A stretch of 64,000 nt of DNA from Cristatella mucedo (Eukaryota; Bryozoa; Phylactolaemata; Cristatellidae): the NCBI GenBank assembly GCA_009760855.2, contig WPIO01000024.1:1481501-1545500 (forward strand), written 5' to 3'. Under the pieces are notes generated by a model that saw only the letters and a list, made by a program, of their open reading frames with translations, did not search any database and had not been told where the DNA came from. Shown here in pieces: positions 10,590-23,249 of the stretch. Position 1 is the stretch's first letter, and the number at the start of each line of letters is the position of its first letter. The translations under genes and the position numbers were made by a program.

Positions 10590-11530
10590 AACCCAATAGC
10601 ATATGTGAATTGTTCATTGGGTTCTGCAGCACCACAAACGATGTACATTCTAAAGACTCGTATGCAGAGAAAATTCATGCAGGACAATTTATGATCTATG
10701 GCACATCGGGTTGTCAAAAAAGTCTTGTTTACAGCTTATTTGAAATGCATTAATATTTTTACGAGCGTGTTGTTTAATGAACTCGTCTTTCACACGAGCC
10801 ACTCCCGAGTAGCATGTTTTTGGATAGTTACCATACCGAATAAAGAAACTTCTATATCTCTGATAGAAATATTGAGGAATCTATTACATGATTAGGCAAC
10901 GAAGATTAAGATTATTAAGATTTTCACAAGATTAGGAAACGTTCAAAGATCATTCTATCGCTCAAATATATTTGCGATACCTGAACCTTTGCTTTCACCG
11001 TCCTGGGTTCCATCGTCTGCTGACTCTTGTGCCGTACAATAGCTGCTCATCTCACTTTCGGCAGCAGTTAGATATTGGTCAGTTTCTACAATATCCGGCA
11101 GTGATGATCGGCATGCTTTCATGACAGCGATTGTAATTTACTCGAATCTGGTCATGCCTGCCTTCCTGCATATGCGGATACTGCTCTGCAGTCCACCGAA
11201 GCATTCAAATGCCGTTTATTGATGAGGCTGTCTAAAATATCAGTAATAACTCTTTAGTACAACACCCTTAGTGAACCTAATCTATATTTAGACGCTTTGT
11301 GAAACTTCCTGTTTGAGAAGCAATGACCAATAGCTAATGAAAGCAATGTATCCTGGTCAGCGAAGCGTGCACAAGCACGCCGTCTTCATGCAATTAGACA
11401 AGCATGCGAAACCACACAGAACACTCACGGGCCGCAGGCTAACACGACCCCCGATAATTAACATTCACTCAAATGTGCTAAGGTAAGAGAAACACACAAG
11501 ACAAGTCGGCTGGGCACTATACAAATATTA

Positions 11531-11695
11531 GTCTATTTAATTGTCTCTTTTTATATAGCCGCAGAAGAGCCTTGACGGCTATTGCCACCGCTTGTAGCAG
11601 CCATAAAGGATTTCTCACTGCACGATTTGAACTCGAGACCGAGGCCATGAAGACCAACCGACTTACCTTGTGTGCCATAATGGCTCACCAAGCGC
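11531..11695 (-). mobile_element. SINE-1 copy
   Basis: Minus-strand copy with the central and 3' blocks (agagccttgacggctattgc on the plus strand) and a B-box region reading ctcgagttcaaatcgtgc on the minus strand. More diverged than the 27594 copy. Confidence 0.7.
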
Positions 11696-11924
11696 ACGTC
11701 CCTGTTGCCCTTAGGCAGGACGTGCACAGTTCCGCTTCCCAAAACCGTGCAAATGGACAATTTACTGGGACAGAGCAAAGGCTGTGCGGAGAAATCAGGA
11801 AATAGCGTAGTGTCAGTGTCAGTAAATACTAATTCCAAGCGCAATTCCATTGTGAGCCTCGAAATCAACGGCACGCTCTCCGAAGGATGCGAAATTAGTA
11901 GTTGGGGGCAAAAGTAATCAGACA

Positions 11925-12496
11925 GAGTCAGAAGAGCGGGTCGTGCGATTGGAGGTCTGATGTGAAGCTAATTCAGTTAGGTTTGTCAGAGCAAGAGAAT
12001 AGAGGGTTCTAAAAGTGAGGGACAAAATGAACCTTGAAGTTGACACTCTGCTTGACAGGAGGCCAGTGCAGATTGGTGGGCAGTGGTCTAATGTAGCATG
12101 TCCAACGCTTACGACAGGCAAGCCCAGCTGCAGAGTTTTAAACCAGCTGTAAGCTATCGCACCAACAGGAAGACCTACAAGTAGTGAGCTGCAGAAGTCA
12201 AGTCGAGGTTTCATGAATTCGAGATCGAGCATGTCTGCGGTGTCTTTATCAAGCAATATTAACCTTAGCATGCATTTTTACAATGTAACGTCGCTGGGAG
12301 CAGCTAGGCTTGACTCTGGAGCTTATGAGCTCACACAGCGAGAAGTCATTTTTTAGTAAGAGGACATCCTGAATCCGGGCAGAGGATACAGAATCTATGC
12401 AGTAAGATTTAATCACATCTGGATCTTTGGTGCCAGCCGGAAGCAAGGGTCGTGCGACTGGAGGTCTGATATGAAGCTAATTCAGTTAGGTTTGTT
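11925..12496 (-). mobile_element. LINE-A RT C-terminal fragment(s)
   Basis: The minus strand reads FMKPRLDFCSSLLVGLPVGA, LQLGLPVV and LTNLTELASHQTSNRTTRSS, the CR1/L2 RT C-terminal region (S-R-L-D-F/Y-C-N-S-L). A 50-bp stretch at 11938-11990 recurs in the same orientation at 12447-12496, suggesting two overlapping or tandem truncated copies. Confidence 0.75.
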
Positions 12497-13319
12497 GGAC
12501 GTTAGCAGCCGGACCGTTAAAGCGTTAGTAATGAAGATGCTCTTGTTGAGTAGTAGCTTGTAATAGGAAATGTAACAAGCAGTAAATGAAGCAGTCAATG
12601 TTAACTAAATTCCCGAGTGACGATAGGAAACCCGAGTTAGGTCGTAAGCTGCAAAGTCGTGAAACGGGTAAGAACGACACACCTCTGTTTATTGGCTGAG
12701 TGCCGGACTGCAACATACCCGTTCCTAAAAGCTAAGTACGCAGTTACTTATCATTCGAGGCCGTGACTCCGTGCATCGGAACTCCGTGCACAGCCAGAGC
12801 CTGTGTTTTAATGTAGAAATAACAACGGAGTTTGCATGCTGACACGATTGTTGCGCCTTTGAATCTCGAGCAAAAAAGGTTTCAACAATCTGTTCGACTA
12901 GCTGCAATAAACTCTTGTAAGTGTACCGCTGCAGGCAACATGAACGCATCGTCTCTAATCTCTTACAGCTCTGGAATCTTTGTAAATACCATCGGTATGT
13001 TAGCTAGCATTTATGGGTTGCTGAAAAAGTTGTGCCAACCTCGCGTGCTAGGTGCCAGTAGCCTAGGTGAATAGCACACAATAGCTCAAGACAAGTGGTA
13101 AACTAGCTGGCCGTCGAAAAATTAACGTCGTGGCACAAAGTGACAGGTCTATCCCGCTATTAATGTAGGATACGCTGGCTAACCACCGGAGATGACAAAG
13201 ATGCAACCCTGGAAGCTCTGAGCATCTGAGAATCTGTGGAATATATCTTGAATGCATTGAGTGTGTTAGCTTTAACGGATACAGAGCAAAATTCTTACGC
13301 TGACCCACGAGGCCCGCCA

Positions 13320-13768
13320 CGGCTTGGTTCCATCGTACCTAGCTGAACTGCTGCACCAGTTTCAGCCTCTTCGAGCCCTCAGGTTCTGTGTAGACAATAA
13401 ATTAGCTGTTCCATTTCTCTGCTTAAAGACCGTTGGCAACAGAAGCTTTAGCTCTGCAGGTCCTTGACTGTGGAACTCGCTTCCACAATTCTTACGAAAC
13501 GACAAAAACTCTCCTGATGCCGACTATGGCTCATCCTTTTCAGAGGTCCTGAGCTGCTACTTCAATGCTACTCATTAGCTCAACTGCTCTCCTGACTCTG
13601 CTACGCTTCCCACTTTCTCTTTGTTGCGTGAGACGAAGTGTGTTGGCTACCGAATTCGCACCAAAAGCCTCTTAGGCTGTGAGTGGGCTATACAAAACTC
13701 TCCTTCGTAACACCCACTTAGCCTTTATGGCTTTTCGGAGTTACAGACGGAGATACATTACATTAGAT
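13320..13768 (+). mobile_element. LINE-B 3' region with RT C-terminal end
   Basis: Reads LAELLHQFQPLRALRF, LAVPFLCLKTVGNRSFSSAG and LWNSLPQFLRND in one frame with a stop after AGP, the usual end of CR1/L2 RTs (G-x-R-x-F-S-x-A-x-P-x-L-W-N-S-L-P). It then has a 3' UTR and the terminal block ending gagatacattacatt. It shares no 3' end with LINE-A. Confidence 0.85.
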
Positions 13769-14689
13769 TTATGAGTCCCGCAGTTGGAAAGTGCTCTAGA
13801 GCAGGAGATGCTCGATGCGTCAGATCTCTCGAACACTTATCTTGTGAAATACGAGATCGTCCGCCACCTTGTCAATCCACCCTTCGATGGTAATTTTTTC
13901 TACCTAGTTAATTCTGCTCTACCTACTACATAGACAGCCCTACTAATTCAGCCATGCTTTTCAAATGCATTGTAATTTGAGGTGAAAGCGGTTGAGCTTT
14001 GATTGAGCGTGCACAGAAAGTAATTCTGAGTGTTCTGAGTGTGAGCTACGTACAAAAACTCTCGAATGTATCAGCTGCATCTATCCTGCAGCACAGCATA
14101 GCCGTAGGATTACTATTGGATATGGTTTATTGATTCGCCACGATGACTCGCTTTTCATCGCATGGCACCAAAGGCAGTGGCGGTAGGTCAATAAGATTGG
14201 AGCTACTGGACCGATTTCCTGCATAGAAACTTATATAGTAGAGTAAAGGCAGATATCTACAAGCATTCTGTAAAACGGCAAGACGTGAAGGAGGGCTGAG
14301 AAGAAAAAAACAACTAATATACAACTTCTCACCCGGTTGCAATTTTCTACCGTGATGTCTTTGTGCCTCACGAGTACGTGCTAGTAACTTAATTATTCAC
14401 CTTAGTAGAATATCATTTCTTTAGAAGTGAATGTAGTTCTTTGCGACTCGATGCACGCGAAGTATTTTCAGCAAGTGTCCTGCAGCTGAATTTTGTGGAC
14501 ATATCTTGTAAAAGTTACATTGATAAGAGTTGAGCTACTCCATCCCTTTTTTGCTGTAATAAATCATAACTGAATTAATCTATCAAGCAAGCATGGCCCC
14601 ATTTAATTTTTACATACCCATGTGAGATAAGAAATATTAAACTCCTTATAATCTGTGGATCAGCAGCACTTTGGTTTGTATTAGACACA

Positions 14690-14792
14690 ATAACAATAAT
14701 GATACAGTCTTTCATTTGCAGAAAATTTAAAGTGCCCAGAAAGTGATTGAGTTCTCTGAAGGCACTTTATCAAGTCTATTATTATTATTATT
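14690..14792 (+). mobile_element. Solo LINE-A 3' tail with variant hairpin
   Basis: Tail reading aaagtgcccagaaagtg then gattgagttctctgaaggca and ctttatcaag plus (ATT)n. Both stem arms carry matching changes (aaagtgcc with ggcacttt). Confidence 0.85.
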
Positions 14793-14984
14793 TAAGTTTT
14801 ACAACACCGTAAGAGGGTTGAATCACTGTTTAGGCGCTGGGCCCTTTCTTGAAAGGAAGCACATACTCTAGTTAGTAATAACAACACGCTTGGTGTCAGC
14901 TAACCTAAGCATGCCTACGGTAATTCAAATAGAAGGAGCTTATGCTGACAGCTTCCTTTAGGTACGGTCAATTCTGGGGATGTC

Positions 14985-15205
14985 CTGATGTCAGTCGGTA
15001 GCGATTTTCAGATTTTGGGATCATTTGGAGCTGAAGGCGCGGTCTCCAAAGGGTTCGATGCTAAATGAAGGCTCGGCTGAAGGATAAGAGTAAGAGGAGC
15101 AGATGTTATGCGAGGAAGTCTGACGAGAAATTATTTCAGAAAGGTAATCCGGCGCACGAGAATGGAAATTCTTAAAAGTGAGTACAGGATCCGGAAGTCG
15201 ATGCA
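14985..15205 (-). mobile_element. LINE-A RT C-terminal fragment
   Basis: The minus strand reads DPVLTFKNFHSRAPDYLSEI and later FSIEPFGDRAFSSK, the end of a CR1/L2 RT. Degenerate, without a tail. Confidence 0.65.
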
Positions 15206-15479
15206 CGACTTACTAGCGACTCACTGCAAGTCTGATAGAAATGGTGTTCGGTCGCAGTTGTAATGATCCCGGCTGACATGCCCAATTGGCAGTTATTTCA
15301 TACTATGTAAGTGTATCACTGCACGAGCAAGAGGAACTGCATCCAAACAGGATCTTTCATTTTTTTTCTTTTCTAAAGCACTTAATGTTCTTGCATGTCA
15401 GACCTTCAAGGATTTTTAACTTTATTTCTACTGGTCAGCTGCTTTTTTGGTCATGAGATGACTTATTGTTAAACGGATG

Positions 15480-15790
15480 TGAGTTTAAGGCGGTACATGC
15501 TTAGGAACTCTCAAGGCACGGTCTCCACGGCAGTTGAGATTTAATAGAGAACCTAAGGTTATCTGACAGAACCTTGCATGTCGAAAGGCTGCTTAATATG
15601 GAGCCGATGAAAATCGATGAGCAGCGATTTAATACGTTAGATGCAACGTTCACGACAGACAAATCTAGCTGAAGAGCTTAGTACGAAGTGCAAGCGTCTT
15701 ATTGCATAGGCATGAAGACCTACAAGTATTATGGTATATAAGTCTAAGCAGGTGTCACGAATGCATAGACCAGCTTGACTGTGGTATGCT
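15480..15790 (-). mobile_element. Degenerate LINE-A fragment
   Basis: Same nucleotide landmarks as other reversed copies (gcacggtctcca, cagaaccttg.atgtcga, acgttcacgacagac, catgaagacctacaagta) but no readable frame. Confidence 0.55.
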
Positions 15791-15936
15791 TATTTAAGAA
15801 GTCTGAATTTTTGCAAAAAATAGTATACAGCTGAAAATAGGCAGACGACTGTAGAACTGATATGGTTATCTAGTGACAGGTCATCTAGATTACATGCAGA
15901 TGCTAAAATAAATATAATGATAATATATAAAGCGAT

Positions 15937-16109
<173 letters not shown>

Positions 16110-16160
16110 GTTGATATAGCGCCCTCAGAGAACTCAATCTCTTTCTAGGTACCTTACATT
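16110..16160 (-). mobile_element. Solo LINE-A 3' tail
   Basis: Plus strand reads gcgccctcagagaactcaat then ctctttctaggtacctta, the reverse of the family tail; abuts the AT array. Confidence 0.75.
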
Positions 16161-16599
16161 TGAGGCTAGATATTTTTAGGTTTTAGAAGGCAGGGGAAGA
16201 TCTAAGCACAAGTTTACTTGTGTGTCACCTGAATAAACTAAAAAGCCTAGATTCTGCTTGGTGACACATTAGCAAGAGGGAAAGTATAAATTATAAAAAA
16301 TAGTCCTAAAATGGATAGCCGGGGTACCTTGAAAGGCTCATCCGATGATAGCCGGCCATTGAAATTTACTCTCCGAAATCTCCAGCTGAAATAAAGTAAA
16401 CATTTACTAATTCAAAAATATCGTTTATATACTGGTAGAAGATCGGTAGCGGCTAAAACGACCTCTTGTCGCAGGCCATAAATAACTGTGTGATGCAGGA
16501 TTTTTGAGCCCACTCCTGAAGTGCAGGTACCTCACCTTTAGGCTACGACCCACGGGCACAGTTAGGAGGACCTGATCTATTGTCGCGAGGGGCCTACAA

Positions 16600-16690
16600 T
16601 GCCTAGACAATACTATAGGTCCTCAAGAAGGATTTTGGGATCAATGATGTCAAAAGCTACCGAAAGATCCAGTAGTAGAGAGACTCCAGA
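16600..16690 (-). mobile_element. LINE RT palm fragment
   Basis: On the minus strand reads LDLSVAFDIIDPKILLEDL, equivalent to the L-D-L-S-A-A-F-D-T-V-D-H RT motif holding the first catalytic Asp. Directly followed by a LINE-A fragment of opposite polarity, suggesting an inversion or two insertions. Confidence 0.75.
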
Positions 16691-16694
16691 TAAC

Positions 16695-17335
16695 CAATTT
16701 TGTCTAAGCTTCACTGGCTCCCTATCAAGCATCAAATCGATTTCACGAACATCAATCTGGCTTACAAGTCACAGCACTTGCTTGCACCAAAATACATTTC
16801 CAACCTCTGCTTCTCCAGTCACGTGCTCTCGCAGCACAATCCGCTCCTCAGTATCTAGCCGTCGTGCCGTGGTTCGCATTACATTTAAATCTTAGCGATT
16901 GAGCCAATAGCTAATATTGTCCGAAAGTCTTGATGTTATAATCCTCTTTGGACTAGAGTCACAATGAGCTACACTGGCTTTGCATCTTTTAATTCTGTGC
17001 TAAGGATGCATCTGTTCTGGTCAGCGTTCTTTTGGCCCCCAGTAAGTTTGCCTTTGTTTGTTTCTGTGTACTTTGGGTGCGTACCTGTGCATTCTTCAGT
17101 GTATGCTACTAGCCAGAGATCTCAGCAATCGGTGGCCATTAGTGTCTTAATGTTTGCTTTAGCATGCTTATCTAAGCAGGATGCTGATTTCTTTTTGCAT
17201 GGTAGGTATTTTTTCGTTTTAATAAGTGCATGGGTATTGCTTCTCTTGCAGCAAGTTGTAAAGTGACTCGATAGAGATTAAGTTGTCTAAGGACACTATA
17301 TACATGACCTATTACTATTATTATCATCATTAAAA
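16695..17335 (+). mobile_element. LINE-A 3' half with tail
   Basis: Begins cttcactggctccctatcaa (RT C-terminal L-H-W-L-P-I-K region), includes the 3' UTR, and ends in a changed tail (ttgtaaagtgactcgataga, then ctattactattattatc). Multiple stops. Confidence 0.75.
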
Positions 17336-17984
17336 GTCGATATTTCAGTGAAGATCGCGATACATTTGAAGCTGTTCTGACTGCGTAGAATGGCTTGCTC
17401 TAAAACGTGACTTGAATACTCTGGAATACAGGGTTCTTGCTAGGTTTTAATTTCTTATATGAGAGTTCAAATGATCGAAAAACTACTCGTTCCAGTATCT
17501 TGAATAGGAATAGCATTAGGAAGACTGTACGAAAGCACCTTAAGCTCTCATAGTCTAGTGCATACCTTTTTAACAGTGGCCTGCAACAGCCTCTTTAGAT
17601 TACCGTGGTAAAAACCCGAAGATAAGGAGAATGTATTTAAAACGTATTTAAATGTAATTAGGTTTGTTATGCAAAGCAGCATCAAATCCAGGAATATCAG
17701 AATCAGAGCCGGAAGTGCTAGCTGCTTAAACCGGACTTATATGGTCGGTTGGTTCTCGGTCCTGCTTAGGTTCTGCTTTGGTCTCTTTTTTTATAAGGAG
17801 TTAACTCCATCAGTTGCTTCACTTTCCCCTAGTTTCCTTACTGCTCTAGCCCTAATAGCTCGTAGAATGGTCATGAAAAAACTGCTTACATCGAAGAGCT
17901 AAGGGCATACCCTATTATCCAGCGTCGCCAATGGCTTACTGGCTCAACCTTTCCACACTTGCCTTTACTGACAGCTAAAACATA

Positions 17985-18112
17985 CTCTGACCTGGCCCCG
18001 AGGTCGTTGGTTCAAACCCTGTGGTGGGCGATCCTTTATCGCCACTGCAAGCGGTGGTGATAGTCATAGAGGTTCTTCTGTCGCTATACAAAAGTGGCGG
18101 TTAAATCAGATA
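17985..18112 (+). mobile_element. SINE-1, head truncated
   Basis: Starts just before the B box (gtcgttggttcaaaccctg) and runs through gcgatcctttatcgccactg and tatacaaaagtggcggttaa. The A-box part is missing. Confidence 0.75.
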
Positions 18113-19208
18113 GTACTGTTGAGGAGCTCGAAGTGTTACATGAACAGGAATTCTTGAGTTATGCATCGATTAACTAGCCGATCAAAATGGCTGCAATTCC
18201 TGTTTCAATCGATGGTGGTCATTCCCATGACGACGCCTGCGTTTGGTCATTTGCTCCAGGTTATTGTCGATCTTTCGTCGATCTTCCAGTTTTGGCCAAG
18301 AAGTAGAACCGCCAACAGAAGCTTAATCGATCTTCCAGTGGTCACGGACTACCTCTACAGCTTTGATAACGGATGCATCAAAGATGGAAGCAAAGATGGA
18401 AGCAAGGTCAAAGAGAGACCTTGACGAAACCGGCAACGCAAACTCAGATTAAGGCTCTTCCATTGCTAAAGAAATGGGATTGTATAATCCGGCAACTTTT
18501 AATGGCTTTTAGGTGTTAGCGAGGTTTTTCATATTACGTCATAATTAGTGTATCTCTCAAGAGTAGGGAAACTCCGTTTCCTCCTATTTATAAACAGCAT
18601 ACATGTTCAAATGCTATCAAATTAATTTCTAATAGAGGCAATTTATTTCCTTTTATTGGAGTCGGCATTTCAGAATTAATCGTTGGCTATTGTAGTGCAT
18701 TTTCCTGCGAACTGTTTTACGGGACTGTGAGCTACTATATTAGAGTCCTGCAGCGGCCAAGCGATTAGTGATGTGGGCAATGGACCCTCTAGTCTCAGCA
18801 TTCGAATCCAGACGATAGGATAATGAGCAGGACACTCTGCAGAAATATTTGGTGCAATTGCAACTACGCCCAAATCCTAGAGCTGTGGTTTGTCAACAGC
18901 TGTACTTATTACAAGACAACAGTTTTAGGAGTGCCCAACTGTGGCATAACGTGGGCTTAGAGTAGTCGTAAATCTCTAGCCCTAATATTTTCCTATGAAT
19001 GACATTAGCATTTTAATTGATGATACCATGAATAAGTCTGTCGGAGAAATGGGCAACCAAAGAGTAGCAAATACTGGCAGATTAAAGTAATTCACTGAAG
19101 TCAACACACATTTTTACCACAGACAAAAGTCAGCACACATATTGCACTATAGCAATTTTAGCAGCTCTCTGACAACTGAAACACCCTGAGGAAGCTGGTA
19201 CTAGGATC

Positions 19209-19230
19209 TACATTACATTACATTACGTAA
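19209..19230. repeat. (ACATT)n run
   Basis: Three to four ACATT units. This is the pentamer found at LINE-B 3' ends, so it may be a remnant tail, but the upstream terminal block is not recognisable. Confidence 0.6.
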
Positions 19231-19857
19231 AGGAAAATGGTACTTGCATTTATCTGTTTTGGCAGTTATTGTTTTATTGTTTGCGAATGGTTAGAGTTTC
19301 TTCACTTATGTGTATGGTATGCGATTCTCCATAACGTCTGTGATTAATTCTTGTCTCTGCAGGTTTTAAAGTCAATAGAAAGACTCTATTGGCTAAGTAG
19401 CATAGTCAAAACAAGCGTTTGCTCGTCATTTTCAGCCCACAAGTATTAGCACGATAAGATATTTTCTTTGAAACCACACTAGATACTCCCGTGGCATATG
19501 ATTTCCACAAGAAACTATCGGTTAATTCAAAACCTTTAAGGCCCCGTCATAAGAAAGTGGATTTAAATTTTCATTGCAGGATTATATGCTGCAGCATATT
19601 ATCCTGCTCCCACATACTGAAAATAGCTGTGTAGGTAAAGCAAAGATACCTAATTAGGGCAGACTACTTTGCACGAGAACCGGGATCAGATAGAAGTTAC
19701 AATAAGTTTCATGTGCCGGCTGAGATTGCTTGGATCAGGATGAGACTGGAATCCACAATGTTCAAGCAACCAATACCATATAGACCGGCGCGTGAACTTG
19801 TTGGCCTATTGAGCTATAGCCAGAAAACAGTTGGTCGGAAGCATCGCCTACCGGTAC

Positions 19858-20019
19858 CAGTGCTGTAGTCGGCTACTGCTTGAGACTTTCCGGTAGCAAC
19901 AGGAACTGTAGCTGCTCCCTGCTGCCTGTTGCTAGCAGTAACAGCAGCATTTCCGGATGATGCCTTCTTTTGCAAAAAATCAGTTCGCTCTTGCTCCGTG
20001 ATGTAGCACTTCTCGATTC
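19858..20019 (-). CDS. unc-89: UNC-89-like exon 16: linker after PH domain
   Basis: The acceptor is ttgccttttag; phase 1 in, phase 1 out. It reads IEKCYITEQERTDFLQKKA, extending the PH helix region, then an Ala/Ser/Thr/Gln-rich stretch ending QAVADYST. Two donors six bases apart are possible: gtaccg at 19856-19857 and gtaggc at 19850-19851. Both keep phase 1, so the second only adds two residues. No fold is recognised for the second half. Confidence 0.75.
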
Positions 20020-20156
20020 CTAAAAGGCAAGTACTTTGGCTCCAAGATGCAGTAATTAGCTTTAGCTGACAAGTCACAGCCTTAAAAAGCAACATACCCT
20101 CTTCTCGGTAGCTTGGTTTAGCCATATGTGGTTTAAGCTGCGTTTACATCAGTGCT

Positions 20157-20157
<1 letters not shown>

Positions 20158-20219
<62 letters not shown>
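20158..20219. repeat. (CT)n microsatellite
   Basis: CT run with two CTTT interruptions, between exons 15 and 16, close to the acceptor side of exon 16 on the minus strand. Confidence 0.95.
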
Positions 20220-20221
<2 letters not shown>

Positions 20222-20936
20222 GGCAGCATTGCAGTCAATTCTGAAAAGTGAGTCTACCCTTCAATTGTAAAAGACATGAAGCCGAAGCTGGCTACCCAAC
20301 TTAATTGCTTGCCAGTCTGCGATGACAGCACAGTACAGTTCTGCCATGCCCAAATCCACATCCGTCTTTTTGTGGTACACAAATTTCGGTCTCTTCCTCC
20401 CTGCTCGGGCTAATCGGCCGCTCTCTTCTCTGCCTGCCGTTGGCCTGATAAGGAAGATCTTATCAGTCCAACTCCTTCCTTTTCTTATGGCGGGGAATAC
20501 ATGGTCCAGAACGTGACAATGTTTTCTAGCAAATGACACACCCACGTGCAACAAGTCCAACAAAAATAGCCAAATGCCAGATTCCTTTGTGGTACGGTTG
20601 CAGTAATGCAATGTAGCAATTATAAATAGAACATCTGACTTCTTTTTAAGAGACGGCTGTCGGTCAAATGAACCTGATGACGCCACAATACCCACTTGAC
20701 ATGCATTTGTCAATCATGCGGACTGTTCATTCCAGCCTAACACAAGCTTAGTCTGTATGGCTCTGATGAAATTACAGACACATATGCCATAAATAAATTA
20801 ATACAAAATAGATAGCTAAAAGATAGTTAGCCTTGAAGATGGCTTTCGATGCATCATTTACCCGAAGTAGCAGGGTAAGGGGAAAAAGTGTCCGGAGTGT
20901 CTCCAATCACAAAAGCATACTACTGGACTCACTCAC

Positions 20937-21102
20937 CTTGTGCTCTTAGTATATTCTCCAGATCCCGAAGCCACGCCTCCTTTGAAAAGTCATTCTTTGT
21001 TTGCACTACGTACATTTCATATCGTCCATTTTCACTGATGTAGAATAGTTCAAATTTTTTGTCATCAGTTGAAACGCTGTCATTTAATTTGATGTTTTTC
21101 AA
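20937..21102 (-). CDS. unc-89: UNC-89-like exon 15: second half of PH domain
   Basis: The acceptor is gacatgttgcag and the donor is gtgagt; phase 0 in, phase 1 out. It reads LKNIKLNDSVSTDDKKFELF, YISENGRYEMYVVQ, then KEAWLRDLENILRAQ. The invariant Trp of the C-terminal PH helix is in KEAWLRDLEN, closely matching the KAWLRDI-type helix I recall from UNC-89. The domain is complete with exon 14. Confidence 0.92.
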
Positions 21103-21694
21103 CTGCAACATGTCAACACATATATTTACATAGAACACTTTGGGTGTACAATTCAATATTCAGGCGCTGGGATAACTTTAAATATTGCATATATGTTCTG
21201 GATCTCCATAGAGAAATGGTTATGTAGATGTGACCAACTTTGCGCAAATAATGCATCTTATCATTAGAATGGGTGGCATCATGCCGATAATAGATAATAG
21301 ATAATAGCACACCCACAGAGTTAACCCAAAAATTTGGCTGCGGCCCTAAGCCTGAAGCTGTTTTCATTGCTTGTCCGACGGTCAAAATGCGAAAACTTAA
21401 TCTGATTTTACATATTTGAAACTAAGCAACTACTTAAAGATCACATTAGTAAGATAATAATCAAGTAATGATTATACAGTATATCAAGATATTTACATGG
21501 CACCGCGACTGGCAAAATGACGAATATAGCACTATTGATGTCTCAGGAATTGTCTAGTACATGCATTTCAGGTCATTAATATTGAGAAATACTGAAGTAG
21601 CAGCTTCATCGAGAATTATTAAGAAGCGCTCTTGGCCCATGTAGGTTAAGGGTATTATTACGATAAAGTAAACCGAACCGGTAAAATTACTCAC

Positions 21695-21901
21695 CACAAG
21701 TGATTCTTTGTATTGGTATTCCTCTGAAAGAGATGCTGTCTTAGTAAGGCGAGTTATTAACAAGCTCTCTGGGAACAGGAAGAGATGACGATCTTTCCCC
21801 TTTGAGCTATCCTCATCTGAACATGACATGGTGACGCTTTCCTTCAAAAGCCAAATATCATATGTAGTAAGATATTTCTTGTTCGTCAAATTCAGCAAGG
21901 G
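21695..21901 (-). CDS. unc-89: UNC-89-like exon 14: first half of PH domain
   Basis: The donor is a strong gtgagt after CTT GTG (phase 0). The 5' boundary is less sure: an acceptor at gttttgtaaaag gives a start at 21901, and another in-frame one 24 nt further in is possible. It reads TTYDIWLLKESV, a Ser-rich acidic loop, then GKDRHLFLFPESLLITRL and EEYQYKESLV, which are the beta strands of a DH-associated PH domain (compare the K-x-R-x-x-F-L-F-x-x-x-L-L pattern). Such PH domains help position the GTPase and bind phosphoinositides or protein. Confidence 0.88.
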
Positions 21902-22519
21902 CTTTTACAAAACTTGCTTAGCTCACCGCTATGACTAAGAGAATGCATATATATGAACACTTATCTGTCACACAGTATGTCAGTCGAGACTCAATGCAGC
22001 CACTCATACCTATATGCATTTTATTTTCATTTGATGAAAAGGAGTACTTGCAAGTCAGATAATGTAGAGGTTAAGCAGCTACTTTGCATGCTGATTGATG
22101 GCAGCAACGTCTGATGCAAAGAAGCTTAATTGCATCACAAGCCTGTTGGAGAATGCCAGGAAATTTCACATTCAAATCAGCTGCCAAGCCCGTGTGCACT
22201 CATGTATCACATTACGACTCGGTATTAAAGTATAGTTGCACGAAGACCACTTCTGATGAATCTTTTCCAAAAGTTTGTCACTTCAAAAGGGAACCGAATC
22301 TAAAACTTGTAGAGTCAGGATATATGCCTTACCATATCAGCAAGTCATTCACGAAGTACAGCAGCTAAGGGTTAGGATCTTGATTTTTCGTACCACCTTA
22401 GCCCATGATTGAGCCTCGATTTCTTCTGTGCTGACTGAGCAGGCCTAGAAGAATTCTAGGTCTTGCTAGCAGTTTATCTACTTTAAGGTTTTGTTTCTTA
22501 CTGGAAGCTAACTCCATTC

Positions 22520-22965
22520 TCTGGCTTCAGCCTACCTATTAAGGACTACTACCCAACCAGATTAGGTATCGTATCACCTGCTCTACTGACTCAAATCGAT
22601 TGAGCGATTCCTCAAACCAATCTTAAATTCTATAGAGACCTAGCCATTAGTTCATATACTCTCAAATCCTGGAACTCAATTCTGACTGACTTCATGGCAT
22701 CCATGGCATCCTCTAAGTTGACAACTTTTAAAAAGAAACGTAATATGCATTGTTTCTGGCAACAACCTGGTCCTTCGGATGTGTCCTTTGTTTGCTTGTG
22801 TGTGGACATGGTACATGTTACCACTAACCATATTTACATACTAACACTGTGCATGTTACCAGTAACCACATCATCATGCTACCTTTTTGGCACATTTAAA
22901 GTGCCTAGAAAGACCTTAAGTTCTTTGAGGGCTTTAAACAAATTCATTTTTATTATTGTAGGGTA
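22520..22965 (+). mobile_element. LINE-A 3' end
   Basis: Includes cagcctacctattaaggact (RT end), the two tgcatgttacca-type 3' UTR repeats, and the tail tttaaagtgcctagaaagac...ttttattattg. No intact frame. Confidence 0.75.
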
Positions 22966-23121
22966 AACCCCCAAAACCAATCCACTCTATCAGATTTAAA
23001 TCTTGGTGGAACCTCTATATTAACGATTGTTCTAACGATACTTAGGAATCAATGCTTGGTGAAGGTTCTCCGTGAGGTGCAATTATGTGTTACATACAGT
23101 AGATGGGTGCACATGTACACA

Positions 23122-23123
<2 letters not shown>

Positions 23124-23161
<38 letters not shown>

Positions 23162-23186
23162 CACAAACAAACATTCACAAACACGT

Positions 23187-23218
<32 letters not shown>

Positions 23219-23234
23219 TCAAGCACAAACACTC
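23124..23234. repeat. (CA)n microsatellite
   Basis: Two long CA runs separated by about 35 bp of CA-like sequence, next to the 5' edge of the LINE-B fragment at 23250. Confidence 0.95.
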
Positions 23235-23249
23235 AAGCACACAGAACTG

